Below are positions 1 to 9,580 of a stretch of DNA of 51,028 bases, piece after piece. Position numbers and translations under genes: made by a program. Source of the DNA: DATGMB01 sp035293845 (lineage in GTDB: Bacteria > Acidobacteriota > Terriglobia > Bryobacterales > Bryobacteraceae); contig DATGMB010000131.1 of assembly GCA_035293845.1 (NCBI GenBank), positions 1 to 51,028 on the forward strand, in the 5' to 3' direction. Under the pieces are notes generated by a model that saw nothing but the letters and a program-made list of their open reading frames with translations, did no database searches and was not told the DNA's origin. Position 1 is the first letter of the stretch. Each line of letters opens with the position of its first letter.

Positions 1-1298
1 CGGCCGCGCTCTCCTACGGCGAGCTGGCCTCCATGCTGCCGCACGCGGGCGGCATGTACATCTACCTGCGCGAGGCGTTTTCCCCGCTGTGGGGCTTCCT
101 CTACGGCTGGACCCTCTTTACCGTGATCCAGACCGGCACCATCGCCGCGGTGGCGGTGGCCTTCGCGCGCTTCCTTTCGATTGCCTTTCCGCCGGTCTCG
201 GAGAGCAGTTACGTGATCCCGCCGATCCACATTTCTTCGGGGTACGCGCTCTCGCTCTCCACCGCGCAACTGGTGGCGATCGCGGTCATCGCGCTGCTCA
301 CGTGGACGAACACGCGCGGCCTCGAATACGGCAAGATCGTGCAGAACCTGTTCACCAGCGCCAAGACGCTGGCGCTCGCGGCGCTGATCGTGGCCGGCCT
401 GTTCCTCGGCTGGAACGCGACGGCGGTCCACACGAATTTCACGAACACGTTCCGGCTGGGCACGTTCGACAGCTCGCTGGGCGTGGCGGCGGGCAGCATC
501 TTCGGGCTGATCGTGGCGCTCGGCGTGGCGCAATCGGGGTCGCTGTTTTCGGCCGATTCCTGGCATGACGTGACCATCGTGGCGGGCGAGGTGCGGAACC
601 CGCGGCGCAACGTTCCGCTGGCGATGGCGCTGGGAGTGATCGCGGTCATCGTGCTCTACCTGCTGGCGAATGTCGCGTATCTGGCGGTGCTGCCGCTCCC
701 GGCGATCCAGCATGCGCAGGACGACCGCGTCGCGACGGCCATGCTGCAGGCGATCTTCCCCGGCTACGGGCCGATGCTGATGGCGATCGCGATCATGATT
801 TCGACGTTCGGGTGCGTGAACAGCCTGGTGCTGGCGGGAGCGCGCGCCTACTACGCGATGGCGCAGGATGGCCTGTTCTTCCGCCGCGCCGGGGTGCTCA
901 ACCGCGCGCGCGTCCCCGGATGGTCGCTCGTGGTGCAGGGCGTCTGGGCGGCGGCGCTGGTGCTGCCGCGGACGTACGATCCGGCCACAGGCAAGTACGG
1001 CAATCTGTATAGCAACCTGCTCGATTACGTAATTTCGGCGGCGCTGCTGTTCTACATTTTGACGATTGCCGGCATTTTCCGCCTGCGCCGGACGCGGCCG
1101 GACGCCGAGCGGCCGTACCGCGCGATCGGGTACCCGGTGGTGCCGGCGATTTACATTCTGGGCGCGACGGCGGTGCTCGCGATCCTGTTCGCCTACCGTT
1201 CGTCGACCACATGGCCGGGGCTGGTCCTGGTGCTGATCGGCGTGCCGGTGTATCTGGCCATTCGCGGCCGGCGGCAAAAGAAGGAAGCATACCAATGA
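1..1298 (+). CDS. APC-family amino-acid permease, 5' truncated by window edge
   Basis: Inner-membrane transporter of the amino acid-polyamine-organocation superfamily. The frame is open from base 3, before the first ATG at 33, and already reads ALSYGELASMLPHAGGMYIY, the conserved end of TM1-2 in this family (Y-x-E-L-x-x-x-x-P-x-A-G-G). About 431 residues are visible, with roughly ten hydrophobic segments and the charged loop DVTIVAGEVRNPRRNVP typical of the family. The start codon and first membrane segment lie outside the window. The stop TGA overlaps the next gene's ATG (ATGA at 1295-1298), suggesting coupled translation. The substrate cannot be read from the sequence. Confidence 0.9.
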   Translation, partial: AALSYGELASMLPHAGGMYIYLREAFSPLWGFLYGWTLFTVIQTGTIAAVAVAFARFLSIAFPPVSESSYVIPPIHISSGYALSLSTAQLVAIAVIALLTWTNTRGLEYGKIVQNLFTSAKTLALAALIVAGLFLGWNATAVHTNFTNTFRLGTFDSSLGVAAGSIFGLIVALGVAQSGSLFSADSWHDVTIVAGEVRNPRRNVPLAMALGVIAVIVLYLLANVAYLAVLPLPAIQHAQDDRVATAMLQAIFPGYGPMLMAIAIMISTFGCVNSLVLAGARAYYAMAQDGLFFRRAGVLNRARVPGWSLVVQGVWAAALVLPRTYDPATGKYGNLYSNLLDYVISAALLFYILTIAGIFRLRRTRPDAERPYRAIGYPVVPAIYILGATAVLAILFAYRSSTTWPGLVLVLIGVPVYLAIRGRRQKKEAYQ

Positions 1299-3430
1299 GC
1301 GGCAAGTGGCTTCTCGGAATTACCGTTTGCGTTTGCGCGGCCGCGCAGCCGCGCTTCGGAACGGGGCATTCGATCGGGACCATCTCGACGGAGGGCAACC
1401 TCATCGTGATGACGCTCAACGACGGCGCGCTCGGCCGGGCCAACCTGTTCGACCTTGCGGGCCGCACCGTGCGGTTCACGCGGAAGGGGTCGGGGTACAC
1501 GATCGAGAACCGGCCGCTTCAGTGGGACCCCGAGTTCGGCGGCGAGCTGAGCGGGCCGCAGGTCACGCTGCATCGCTTCGCGTTTCCCTTCTCCGGCAAG
1601 GAATGGGATTCGTTCTCGGCGGGCGTGACCGGCTCGATCGCCTTCGGCGCGGCGCTGGCCGGCGGACGCGGCGGGCGCGGCGGCGTCTCGGTCGACCGCT
1701 TCGCGCAGTTGCAGCAGGCGGGCCGCACGCTGATCGGCACGGTTCCGGCGATTTGCGTATTCTTCAAGCCGCGCATGTCCGGCCAGCGGTACTTCAAAGA
1801 ACTCGAGGACCGCGCGGTGCTGACCTGGAGCCTCACGGAGCCCGCGGGCGGCATCCAGGATTTCACGTGGACCCCGACCGTCAACCGCTTCCAGGCTGTG
1901 CTGCACAAGGACGGATCGATCGAGATGTCCTACCAGGAGATGGCGGCCAAGGACGGGATCGTGGGCGTGTATCCGCTGATCGCGGAGGGCAAGGAGAAGG
2001 AGATTGCGGCGATCGATAGCGCCGGCGATCCTTCCGCGCCCGCTCACCTGGATGTGCGGAAGGTGCGGATCGCGGCGGTGGACGGGCTGCTTCTGAAGGT
2101 CACGCTCGAAACGCGCGGGCCGCTGCTCGCGGAGGGCGATCCGGCGCTGGCGGGCGTCACTTATCGCGTCTCTCTCGGCAGCGCGGTTTGGACGGTGGCA
2201 GGCGGCGGGCGCGGCGGGCGCGGGCGGTACGTCGCGTTCGGACCCGGCGTTTTACCCGGCGTGCAAATCGAAGGCAACCGGCTCACCATCCAGGGGACGC
2301 TACCGCCGGGGGTGCGCGAAGGCGAACGCCTGGCGATTTCCGCCGCCGGCGCGCGGCCGCGCGAGGTCATGCTCGCCGGCATCCGCAGCCCGGAGGTGGA
2401 TCTTTCCGCCGCCAGGCCGCAGGATGGCGCGTTCCCGATCGCTTACGAGGCATTCCATTACCTGGCGCTGCCGGATCCGCGCGACCTTTCCTGCACGGTG
2501 ATTCAGGCGCTCGGCGATCGATTCGACATGCTGGCGTATTATTCGGATTTCCGCGTCGATAACCAGGAGGCGGGGACACCGAGCAACGGGCCGCTCGGCG
2601 GCGGTCCGGCGGGCGGCGCGGTGACGGGCATCGGCGCGACGCAGCGCGGCCTCGAGAGCTATTGCAGCCAGGGGCGCTTCCAGTGGGAGTTCATTCAACC
2701 GGTCTACGTGGGCTCCAACCAGATGCAGGAGCGGCCGCCCGAAGGGCTGACGGACACCAATACGCATAACATCGCGACCTATGCGCGCGAGATCGGCGAG
2801 CGGGCACCGGACGGCCGCATCCTGCCCTACGATTATGCGATGTCGCAGATCGGCCACGAAATGGGGCACCGCTGGTCGGCGTTCGTTTCGGCCAAGGTGA
2901 ACGGCGAGACGATCCCGCTCGGCCCGACACACTGGGCGCGCGGACTGCAGGCCCCGGCGGCGTTCCCGTACCAGCGGCCGGTCGAGGCTTCGGCGATGGG
3001 CGGCGGAGTCTGGCAGGACAACTACGACGGCACGTTTACGCAGCTCGACGACGATTACTACGTGCCGGCCACCGGATATTCGTATCTCGATTTGTACCTG
3101 ATGGGACTGATCGGGCCGGCCGAAGTGCCGGACTTTTTCATTTTGCGGAATCTCCAGCCGGCGGGCCGCGACCGTAACGGGCATCCGATGTTCCGGGCGG
3201 ACCGGACGAAGGTGACGATCGAGGACGTGATCGCGGCGGAGGGGCCGCGCCTGCCGGACGTGGCCCATGCGCAGAAAAAATTTAACACCGGTATCGTGGT
3301 GGTGGTGGAACACGGGGCGAAGCCGAGCCGCGAGCTGATCGAGCGCGCGAACGGCATCCGCGAGCGGTGGATGGACTATTGGGAGACGGTTACGGGGCAC
3401 CGGGCTTCGATGACGGCGAGCCCGCGGTAA
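1295..3430 (+). CDS. Secreted HEXXH-type putative zinc metalloprotease
   Basis: Start set at ATG 1295, inside the permease stop codon (ATGA), because the product then begins with a signal peptide (MSGKWLLGITVCVCAAAQ). The protein is 711 residues. The key feature is HEMGH at residues 521-525, a HEXXH zinc-binding helix in the context QIGHEMGHRWSAF, followed about 80 residues later by YLDLYLMGL. This arrangement resembles secreted gluzincin-like proteins, but a third zinc ligand was not assigned. Two Gly-Arg-rich stretches (GGRGGRGG) occur near residues 123 and 303, probably flexible linkers. The N-terminal half has no family I recognise. Exported metallopeptidase is a motif-based inference; a non-catalytic zinc protein is possible. 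Confidence 0.7.
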   Translation: MSGKWLLGITVCVCAAAQPRFGTGHSIGTISTEGNLIVMTLNDGALGRANLFDLAGRTVRFTRKGSGYTIENRPLQWDPEFGGELSGPQVTLHRFAFPFSGKEWDSFSAGVTGSIAFGAALAGGRGGRGGVSVDRFAQLQQAGRTLIGTVPAICVFFKPRMSGQRYFKELEDRAVLTWSLTEPAGGIQDFTWTPTVNRFQAVLHKDGSIEMSYQEMAAKDGIVGVYPLIAEGKEKEIAAIDSAGDPSAPAHLDVRKVRIAAVDGLLLKVTLETRGPLLAEGDPALAGVTYRVSLGSAVWTVAGGGRGGRGRYVAFGPGVLPGVQIEGNRLTIQGTLPPGVREGERLAISAAGARPREVMLAGIRSPEVDLSAARPQDGAFPIAYEAFHYLALPDPRDLSCTVIQALGDRFDMLAYYSDFRVDNQEAGTPSNGPLGGGPAGGAVTGIGATQRGLESYCSQGRFQWEFIQPVYVGSNQMQERPPEGLTDTNTHNIATYAREIGERAPDGRILPYDYAMSQIGHEMGHRWSAFVSAKVNGETIPLGPTHWARGLQAPAAFPYQRPVEASAMGGGVWQDNYDGTFTQLDDDYYVPATGYSYLDLYLMGLIGPAEVPDFFILRNLQPAGRDRNGHPMFRADRTKVTIEDVIAAEGPRLPDVAHAQKKFNTGIVVVVEHGAKPSRELIERANGIRERWMDYWETVTGHRASMTASPR

Positions 3431-3464
3431 CCGGGCGGCGGCAGTTGCGGCGGGCGATTGCCTC

Positions 3465-3495
3465 TTGACAACTGTTAAAACTCGGCCACAATAAT
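3465..3495 (+). promoter_or_regulatory. Putative sigma70-type promoter of TonB receptor 1
   Basis: A perfect TTGACA lies at 3465-3470, in the only AT-rich patch between the two genes. Possible -10 hexamers are CACAAT at 3487-3492 (16-bp spacer) or AATAAT at 3490-3495 (19-bp spacer). A strong ribosome binding site (GGGGAGG) follows just before ATG 3543. This is pattern matching only. Confidence 0.55.
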
Positions 3496-3542
3496 TTAAG
3501 CGATTCACTCATCATCTTTTCGGGTCTTTTGGGGAGGTTGGT

Positions 3543-6500
3543 ATGACGCGTCGCGTAGCGTCGATCGTTCCGGCGGCCCTTGCCGCGCTCTTGCTTCTCG
3601 TCCCGGTCCACATCGCCCGGTCGCAGACCACAACAACCGGAAGCCTGACTGTCACGGTCAGCGATTCCTCGGGCGGCGCCGTTCCCGGCGCCGAACTGGA
3701 AGTGCAGGACGTGGCTACGAACGTCGTGCACCGGACCACCACCGGTGCGAACGGGGCGTACACCTTCCCCAATCTGACGTTCGGCACGTACAGGCTGACG
3801 GTCTCCGCCAAAGGATTTCAGAACCAGTTATTCGAATCGGTGCAGGTGCAGACGGCGCGCGAGACCGCGGTACACGCCATTCTGAAAGTCGGCGCGACGA
3901 CCGAGACCATCACCGTCTCGACCAGTGAAGCGCCGCTGGTCGAGCCGGACACGAGCGTCATCGCCGATACGATCGACACCAAACAGGTAGTGAACCTGCC
4001 GCTGCAGGGCCGCGGCATGTTCGCGCTGGCCTATCTCATTCCCGGATGGGCCACCACCCAGCCCGGCATCAATGGCGGGACCTGGAACAACATGCCGGGC
4101 GGCGCGATCGTCAGCGCCGATTTCGACGGCACGCAGGCAATCAGCAACCGATTCCGCAGCGGCGGCTTCACCTACGGGAACTCGGTCGTACAGCCGCGCA
4201 TCGAGGACATCGCGGAGATGACCGTGCAGACCGCGCAGCTCGATCTCAGCGGCAACGGCACTTCCGCGATGAAGATCGCGATGGTCACGCGCCGCGGCGG
4301 CAACGACTTCCACGGCCGCGTGTTCGAAGATTTCCAGAACACCGCGCTCAACGCTAATTCGTGGTCCAATAATGCCCGCAACCTGCCGCGGAATATCGTA
4401 AAGCTGAACGATTTCGGTTTCAGCGTGGGCGGGCCGATCCTAAAGAACAAACTTTTCTTCTTCGGCACGTACGCGGAATCGATCCAGCCGCAGAGCATCA
4501 GCGCCTCGACCACCGTGCTGAGCCCGCCGGCGCAACAGGGAATCTTCCAGTACAAGGCCGCGAACGGCAGCATCCAGAGCGTGAACGTGCTGCAGATGGG
4601 CGCCGGCTTCGGCGGTCCGGGAGCGGTCAATGCCAACATCGGCTCCCAGTTGCAGGCGATCAACGGCGTACTGAACGATGGCGTGCTCACGCCGACCTCC
4701 GACCCGAACATCTCGACGCTGAGCTGGCAGTATGCGGCGCGGCGCACCATCTACTACCCGGCGCTGCGGTTCGACTACAACCTGACGGACCGAATCCGGC
4801 TGAACCTCTCGTACACGCAGCAGAAAACGGTCTACCCCGGCGCGAATGCGGCGGCTTTTCCGGGTAATATCGACACCGTCGATCTGACTTCCAGCAACAG
4901 CAATAACAAGATCGCGGGCTTCGGCATGGATTACACCATCCGGCCCACGCTGATCAATCAGTTCCACGCCGGGTACATGTATCAGTACAGCATCTTCGAT
5001 CCGGAGAATCTCGGCCTGGATCTGACCAAGATCTTTCCGCAAGCCTGGGCTTACGGCACGAGCCTCTACAACAGCGGGATCTATCCGCGCCAGGCGATCT
5101 CCTCCTACTATCCGATGCTGAGCTGGACCGACAGCCTGAACTGGCAGCGCGGCAACCACAGTTTCATTTTCGGCGGCGGCTGGTTCCACGAACAGGACCA
5201 CTACTGGAACGGCCCGGGCGGTTATCCGATCACCAGCCTCGGCCTCGCCAGCAACGATCCGATCCTGGGGAACTTCAGCTCCGCGCTCAGCGCGGCCGGG
5301 CTCAACACCACGCAGCAAAGCAGTGCCGAAGGCCTCTATGCCACGCTGGTGGGACGCATCCGCTCGGTGAGCATCGGCGGCGGCGGGCGCCCGCTCGATC
5401 CCAAGACCGGGCAGTACCAGCCGTTTGGCGCGTACAACCTGGATGAAGTGCAGCAGGCCGGCAACCTGTTCGCGCAGGACCGGTGGCGGCTTACCCCCAC
5501 GCTCACGCTGAACTACGGCCTGCGCTGGGATATTATTGGTGACGACCACGACCTCAACGGCGCCTACTCGAGCCCCGCTTCGATCGGCGATTTCTGGGGC
5601 CCGACGCCCGTCGGCGCGATCTTCCAGCCCGGAAACCTGGGCGGCGTGCAGAACCCGGAATTCACGGCCAAAGTTCACGCCTATCATACGCAGTGGAAGA
5701 ACTTCTCGCCCGCCGTGGCTCTCGCGTGGGCGCCCGAAACCGGCGGGTTGCTGGGCAAGATCTTCCCCAGCGGCAAGACCGTGATCCGCACCGGCTGGTC
5801 CATGCGGACCTACCAGGAAGGCGCGCAGAATTTCTGGGCGTTCGCTTCCAACTCAGGCAGCTTCTTCTTCCAGCAGGGCAGCCTTTCGCCGGACACCACC
5901 GGCGCGGTAGGGACGTTCCAGCCGGGCTCGCTCTATCTGGGCCAGCCACTGCCGCCCTACGCGCTGTTCCCGACCGCCTGGGCGTCGACGCTCCCGGCAT
6001 CCACTCTGACTTTCAACAGCAGTTTCTTTGCGATGAACCCGAATATCCGGCAGCCATATGTGGAGCAGTGGAACTTCGGGATCCAGCGGCAGATCGGAAA
6101 CAGCAGCGCGATCGAGGTGCGGTACGTCGGCAATCTGGGATTGCACACCTGGTTCAGCGAGAATCTGAACGAGGTCAACATCTTTGAAAACGGCTTCCTG
6201 CAAGAGTTCAAGAACGCGCAGAGCAATCTGGCGATCAACCAGGCCAACGGCAAAGGCAACACATTCGCCAACAACGGCCTGCCCGGACAGGTGCCGCTGC
6301 CGATCTTCGCCGCGGCCTTCGGCGGCGTGACGACCGGAGCGCCTTATACCCAGTTCCTCACGCAGCTCCAGACCGGCGCCGCGGGCTCGGTGGCGGGAAC
6401 GCTCGCGACCACGCAGAGCGACATCTGCAACATGTACGGCGCGAAGTTCGCGCCATGCGCGGCGCTGAAGCTCGGCGGCGCGGGCACCTCTTATCCGATC

Positions 6501-7343
6501 AACTTCTTCGAAGTGAATCCGTTCACGGCGGGCCGCTCCCTCAATTACCTGGACGCGATGGGGAGCTCGAATTACAATTCGATGCAGGCGGAGTTCCGCC
6601 AGCAGCTTACGCACGGCATGCAGTTCAACGTGAACTACACGCTCTCCAAGTCGCTGGTCCTGGGCCCCGTGAACGGCTATCAGGCGAACGCGGGCGGCTC
6701 ATTCCTGACCGACCGCAACTTCCGCCTCAGCTACCGGCCGAGCACGTACGACATCCGCCACATCGTGCACGCCAGCGGCACCTACGATTTGCCGTTCGGC
6801 AAGGGGCAGAAGTTCTTGAACAGCAGCAGGCTGGCCGACGAAGTCCTCGGACACTGGACGCTGGGCACGATTGTGATCCTTCAGAGCGGCTCACCGACGC
6901 AGCTTTCGGGCGGCTATCTCACGGTGAACGGCAACGATAGCGGCGTGCTGCTCGGGCCCGGGGTCACGGCGAAGACGCTGCAGCACGCCGTGGGCGTCTA
7001 CCGTACCGGCAATCCCTGGGTGCTGACCATGAACCCGGCGCTCATCGGAGCCAACGGCGGCGTCGCCTCCAGCGTTTATACGCCGAACAATATTCCTGGC
7101 GTCTGGGGCGCCAACCCATACATCTACGGCCCACACTGGTTCAACGCGGATCTTTCGGTGAACAAGAGCATTCCGCTGCGGGAATCGGTGCGGATGACGC
7201 TCCAGGGGCAGTTCCTGAACGTGTTCAACCACCCGGCTTTCGGGCTGGGCTCGCTGAATGCGACGAGCCTCAGCTACGCGCAGACGAGCGGCACGCTGAC
7301 GACGGCGCGGCGCATCGAAATCCGGGCGAACATCGAGTTTTAA
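3543..7343 (+). CDS. Oar-like TonB-dependent receptor 1 with carboxypeptidase-regulatory domain
   Basis: Outer-membrane receptor expected to import a large ligand using TonB energy. It is 1266 residues. A signal peptide (about 1-28, ending ARSQ) is followed by a carboxypeptidase-regulatory-like Ig fold (about 33-110: SLTVTVSDSSGGAVPGAELE). Next come a plug-like segment and a very long Asn/Gly/Tyr-rich beta-barrel ending in Phe (IEIRANIEF), as expected of outer-membrane barrels. The size and the lack of a partner SusD protein match the Oar-like receptors abundant in Acidobacteria. The start is supported by GGGGAGG a few bases upstream and the promoter at 3465. The last four bases overlap the convergent GH31 gene, so both stop codons share a TTAA. 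The ligand is unknown. Confidence 0.9.
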   Translation: MTRRVASIVPAALAALLLLVPVHIARSQTTTTGSLTVTVSDSSGGAVPGAELEVQDVATNVVHRTTTGANGAYTFPNLTFGTYRLTVSAKGFQNQLFESVQVQTARETAVHAILKVGATTETITVSTSEAPLVEPDTSVIADTIDTKQVVNLPLQGRGMFALAYLIPGWATTQPGINGGTWNNMPGGAIVSADFDGTQAISNRFRSGGFTYGNSVVQPRIEDIAEMTVQTAQLDLSGNGTSAMKIAMVTRRGGNDFHGRVFEDFQNTALNANSWSNNARNLPRNIVKLNDFGFSVGGPILKNKLFFFGTYAESIQPQSISASTTVLSPPAQQGIFQYKAANGSIQSVNVLQMGAGFGGPGAVNANIGSQLQAINGVLNDGVLTPTSDPNISTLSWQYAARRTIYYPALRFDYNLTDRIRLNLSYTQQKTVYPGANAAAFPGNIDTVDLTSSNSNNKIAGFGMDYTIRPTLINQFHAGYMYQYSIFDPENLGLDLTKIFPQAWAYGTSLYNSGIYPRQAISSYYPMLSWTDSLNWQRGNHSFIFGGGWFHEQDHYWNGPGGYPITSLGLASNDPILGNFSSALSAAGLNTTQQSSAEGLYATLVGRIRSVSIGGGGRPLDPKTGQYQPFGAYNLDEVQQAGNLFAQDRWRLTPTLTLNYGLRWDIIGDDHDLNGAYSSPASIGDFWGPTPVGAIFQPGNLGGVQNPEFTAKVHAYHTQWKNFSPAVALAWAPETGGLLGKIFPSGKTVIRTGWSMRTYQEGAQNFWAFASNSGSFFFQQGSLSPDTTGAVGTFQPGSLYLGQPLPPYALFPTAWASTLPASTLTFNSSFFAMNPNIRQPYVEQWNFGIQRQIGNSSAIEVRYVGNLGLHTWFSENLNEVNIFENGFLQEFKNAQSNLAINQANGKGNTFANNGLPGQVPLPIFAAAFGGVTTGAPYTQFLTQLQTGAAGSVAGTLATTQSDICNMYGAKFAPCAALKLGGAGTSYPINFFEVNPFTAGRSLNYLDAMGSSNYNSMQAEFRQQLTHGMQFNVNYTLSKSLVLGPVNGYQANAGGSFLTDRNFRLSYRPSTYDIRHIVHASGTYDLPFGKGQKFLNSSRLADEVLGHWTLGTIVILQSGSPTQLSGGYLTVNGNDSGVLLGPGVTAKTLQHAVGVYRTGNPWVLTMNPALIGANGGVASSVYTPNNIPGVWGANPYIYGPHWFNADLSVNKSIPLRESVRMTLQGQFLNVFNHPAFGLGSLNATSLSYAQTSGTLTTARRIEIRANIEF

Positions 7344-9505
7344 AGCCTGACTTCCACCGGGCGGCCGCTGAACGTGACCGCCCGCGCTTCACGGCCCGCC
7401 GTGCGCACGCTGAAATGCCGCGGCGGGCCGATCATTTTTGAGCCCGGATCGAGGCGCAGCGAAAGCGACCTGCGCCGCTCGTTCCACGCCATCCGGATGC
7501 CGGTCCATTCACCCTTGCGGTAAGCGAAGCTCGCGCCGTCATCATCGTAGAGAAGGAATGCGCCGTCTGCGCCGGGGTACACCGTCACCTCGACCGGCGC
7601 ATCCACCTTCTCGCCGGTGAACTGCTTCACCGGACCGAGCGGCAGCACCGCGCCCGCCCGCACGTAAAGGGGCATCGTCTCGAGATCCACCGCGCGCGTG
7701 ACCTCGCGGCCTCCGGCCATGCGCTCGCCGGACCAGAAGTCGTACCAGTCGCCGCGAGGCAGATAGAGGCGGCGTTCGGCCGCGCCCTGGTCCACCACCG
7801 GCGCTACGAGCATGTCGCGGCCCCAGAGATAGACATCGCCGCGCGCCACCGCGGCGGGATCGTCCGGATAGTGCAGCCACAACGCGCGCATGATGGGCAT
7901 CCCGGTCACGGTCGCCTCCCGCACTGCGCTGTAGACATACGGCAGCAGGCGGTAGCGCAGCTCCAGGTACTTGCGGCAGATCGGCTCGACGGCCGCGTTG
8001 TGCAACTGGCTCGCGTCGGGGAGCGCGGCGCCGTTGTAGTTGCTGGTCTCGATGGGGCCGGGGTCGCCGGTGTTCCATCCCCACGGGAGGCGCAGCGTCC
8101 AGTTGCGGCCGTGCGAGCGGAACAGCGGACAGAACGCGCCGAACTGGAACCAGCGGACGAACAACTCCGCGGTGAACTCCTTCGTCGGCACGAAGCCGCC
8201 GATATCGGTGCCCCAATACGGGATGCCGCTCAGGCCCGTGTTGATCCCGATGGCGACGTGGGTGCGCAGCGTTTCCCAGGTGGAATACACGTCGCCCGAC
8301 CAGAGGAACGCGCCGTAGCGCTGCATGCCGGGGTAGCCGTTGCGGTGCAGCGCGAACGGCCGCTCGTTCGGCCGGTCGAGCTGCGGGGCTTCCCAGTACA
8401 TGCGATTGCGCACGAGGCGCGAGGGGCCATCGAGTGCGTCGCCTTCATCCGGCCACCAGCCATCGACCCCGAGCTTCCACACCGGCTTGTGCATATCCCA
8501 ATAGCAGCTCGGCTGCTGCTCGGCGCGCTTTTGCGGGTCGCACGGGTCCTTGACCGTGCCGCTCATCTGGCTGATGCGGACCGGATACGCCACATGCAGC
8601 ACGACGCGGAAGTGCTCGCGATGGAATTCGTCGAAGATGGCCTGCGGATCGGGAAAGACCCTCTGGTTGAAGGTGAACTCACCGTTATTGGTGTTCCAGC
8701 CGGAAGGGCAGAAGCCGGTGCCGAGAAAGATCATGGTGTCGCAGGGGAGGCGCTTTTCACGGAACATGCGGGCTTCGGCGAGGATGGCGTCGCGGCCGAG
8801 GAGTGTGCGGTGCGATTGCTGATAGCCGAGCGTCCATAGCGCCGGCAGCTCCGGGAGCCCGGTGAGGCGCGCGTACTCGGCGAGGAGCGTGGCAGGCTCT
8901 CGCGCGGCCACGAGGAAGAGGTCGAGCGCGGCCGCGGGCGCGGCGGGCTGGAAGCGGCTCACGGGGCCGGTGAAGTCGAACGCGCCCGCGGGCTGGTGGA
9001 CGAACAACGCCCAGCCGGAGGCGCCAATGATCCAGGGGATCGGCACCCGTCCGCCGTTGGTGCGCAGCCGGTAGCCGCCCTGGCCGGAGCGCATGCGGTC
9101 CTGCGAGCCGCGGCGGTCGAATTGCGGGCCGCCTTCACCCAGGCCGAGGAGCGGGGCGTCGCCGGTCTGAAACGAGAACGCGCCGGCCACGCGGTCGATC
9201 GCGATGCGCTGGATCTCGGCGCCGCGGGTGTCCAGAATGCGGAACGTGGCGGGATCGGGCGTGAAGGCGACGCGCAGGCCGGCGTGACGGAGCTCCTGGG
9301 CGGGCGAGGACGGCCGCAGCGTGGCGATGGGGGCGGCCCATTCGGCGCGGACAAGCGCACCGTCATCGGGAACGGCTCCTAGCGTGATCCGCAGGGTGTG
9401 CTCGCTGACCGGCGACACGCGAATTTCGAACTCGCCCGCGGCGGCGCGCGCCGCGCGAACCAGCGCGGCCGCGCTGAAGACTTTTAACACGTCACGCCGA
9501 TCCAT
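7340..9505 (-). CDS. Glycoside hydrolase family 31 (alpha-glucosidase/xylosidase type)
   Basis: Retaining alpha-glycosidase, 721 residues. The start is ATG 9505, supported by GGGAGG five bases upstream on the minus strand. A longer open frame upstream is the shadow of the neighbouring gene. The N-terminus MDRRDVLKVFSAAALV resembles a Tat leader, so export is likely. Family signatures: VDGWWPDEGD, with predicted nucleophile D353, and WSGDVYSTWETLR, with predicted acid/base D405. Further family blocks are GIPYWGTDIGGF and FRSHGR. The C-terminal beta-sandwich (LYLPRGDWYDFWSGE) is typical. It lies 44 bases downstream of the PLP-enzyme gene, on the same strand, as the last gene of the minus cluster. 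The sugar preference is not determinable from motifs. Confidence 0.9.
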   Translation of the reverse strand: MDRRDVLKVFSAAALVRAARAAAGEFEIRVSPVSEHTLRITLGAVPDDGALVRAEWAAPIATLRPSSPAQELRHAGLRVAFTPDPATFRILDTRGAEIQRIAIDRVAGAFSFQTGDAPLLGLGEGGPQFDRRGSQDRMRSGQGGYRLRTNGGRVPIPWIIGASGWALFVHQPAGAFDFTGPVSRFQPAAPAAALDLFLVAAREPATLLAEYARLTGLPELPALWTLGYQQSHRTLLGRDAILAEARMFREKRLPCDTMIFLGTGFCPSGWNTNNGEFTFNQRVFPDPQAIFDEFHREHFRVVLHVAYPVRISQMSGTVKDPCDPQKRAEQQPSCYWDMHKPVWKLGVDGWWPDEGDALDGPSRLVRNRMYWEAPQLDRPNERPFALHRNGYPGMQRYGAFLWSGDVYSTWETLRTHVAIGINTGLSGIPYWGTDIGGFVPTKEFTAELFVRWFQFGAFCPLFRSHGRNWTLRLPWGWNTGDPGPIETSNYNGAALPDASQLHNAAVEPICRKYLELRYRLLPYVYSAVREATVTGMPIMRALWLHYPDDPAAVARGDVYLWGRDMLVAPVVDQGAAERRLYLPRGDWYDFWSGERMAGGREVTRAVDLETMPLYVRAGAVLPLGPVKQFTGEKVDAPVEVTVYPGADGAFLLYDDDGASFAYRKGEWTGIRMAWNERRRSLSLRLDPGSKMIGPPRHFSVRTAGREARAVTFSGRPVEVRL

Positions 9506-9548
9506 TTCGCCTCCCTGGAGAGAATCCTTATTGTCGCTCAAGAGTGGA

Positions 9549-9580
9549 TTCACCGCCGAGGCGCAGAGACGCCGAGGCCT
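9549..9580. repeat. Dispersed repeat copy A (CACCGC-GAG-CGCAGAG type)
   Basis: The plus strand reads TTCACCGCCGAGGCGCAGAG followed by ACGCCGAGG, a diverged copy of the element also present at 11917, 16511, 16571 and probably 42372. It overlaps the 3' end of the DpaL-like gene. The last codons of that gene (GVSAPRR and the TGA stop) are written in the repeat. Confidence 0.65.
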
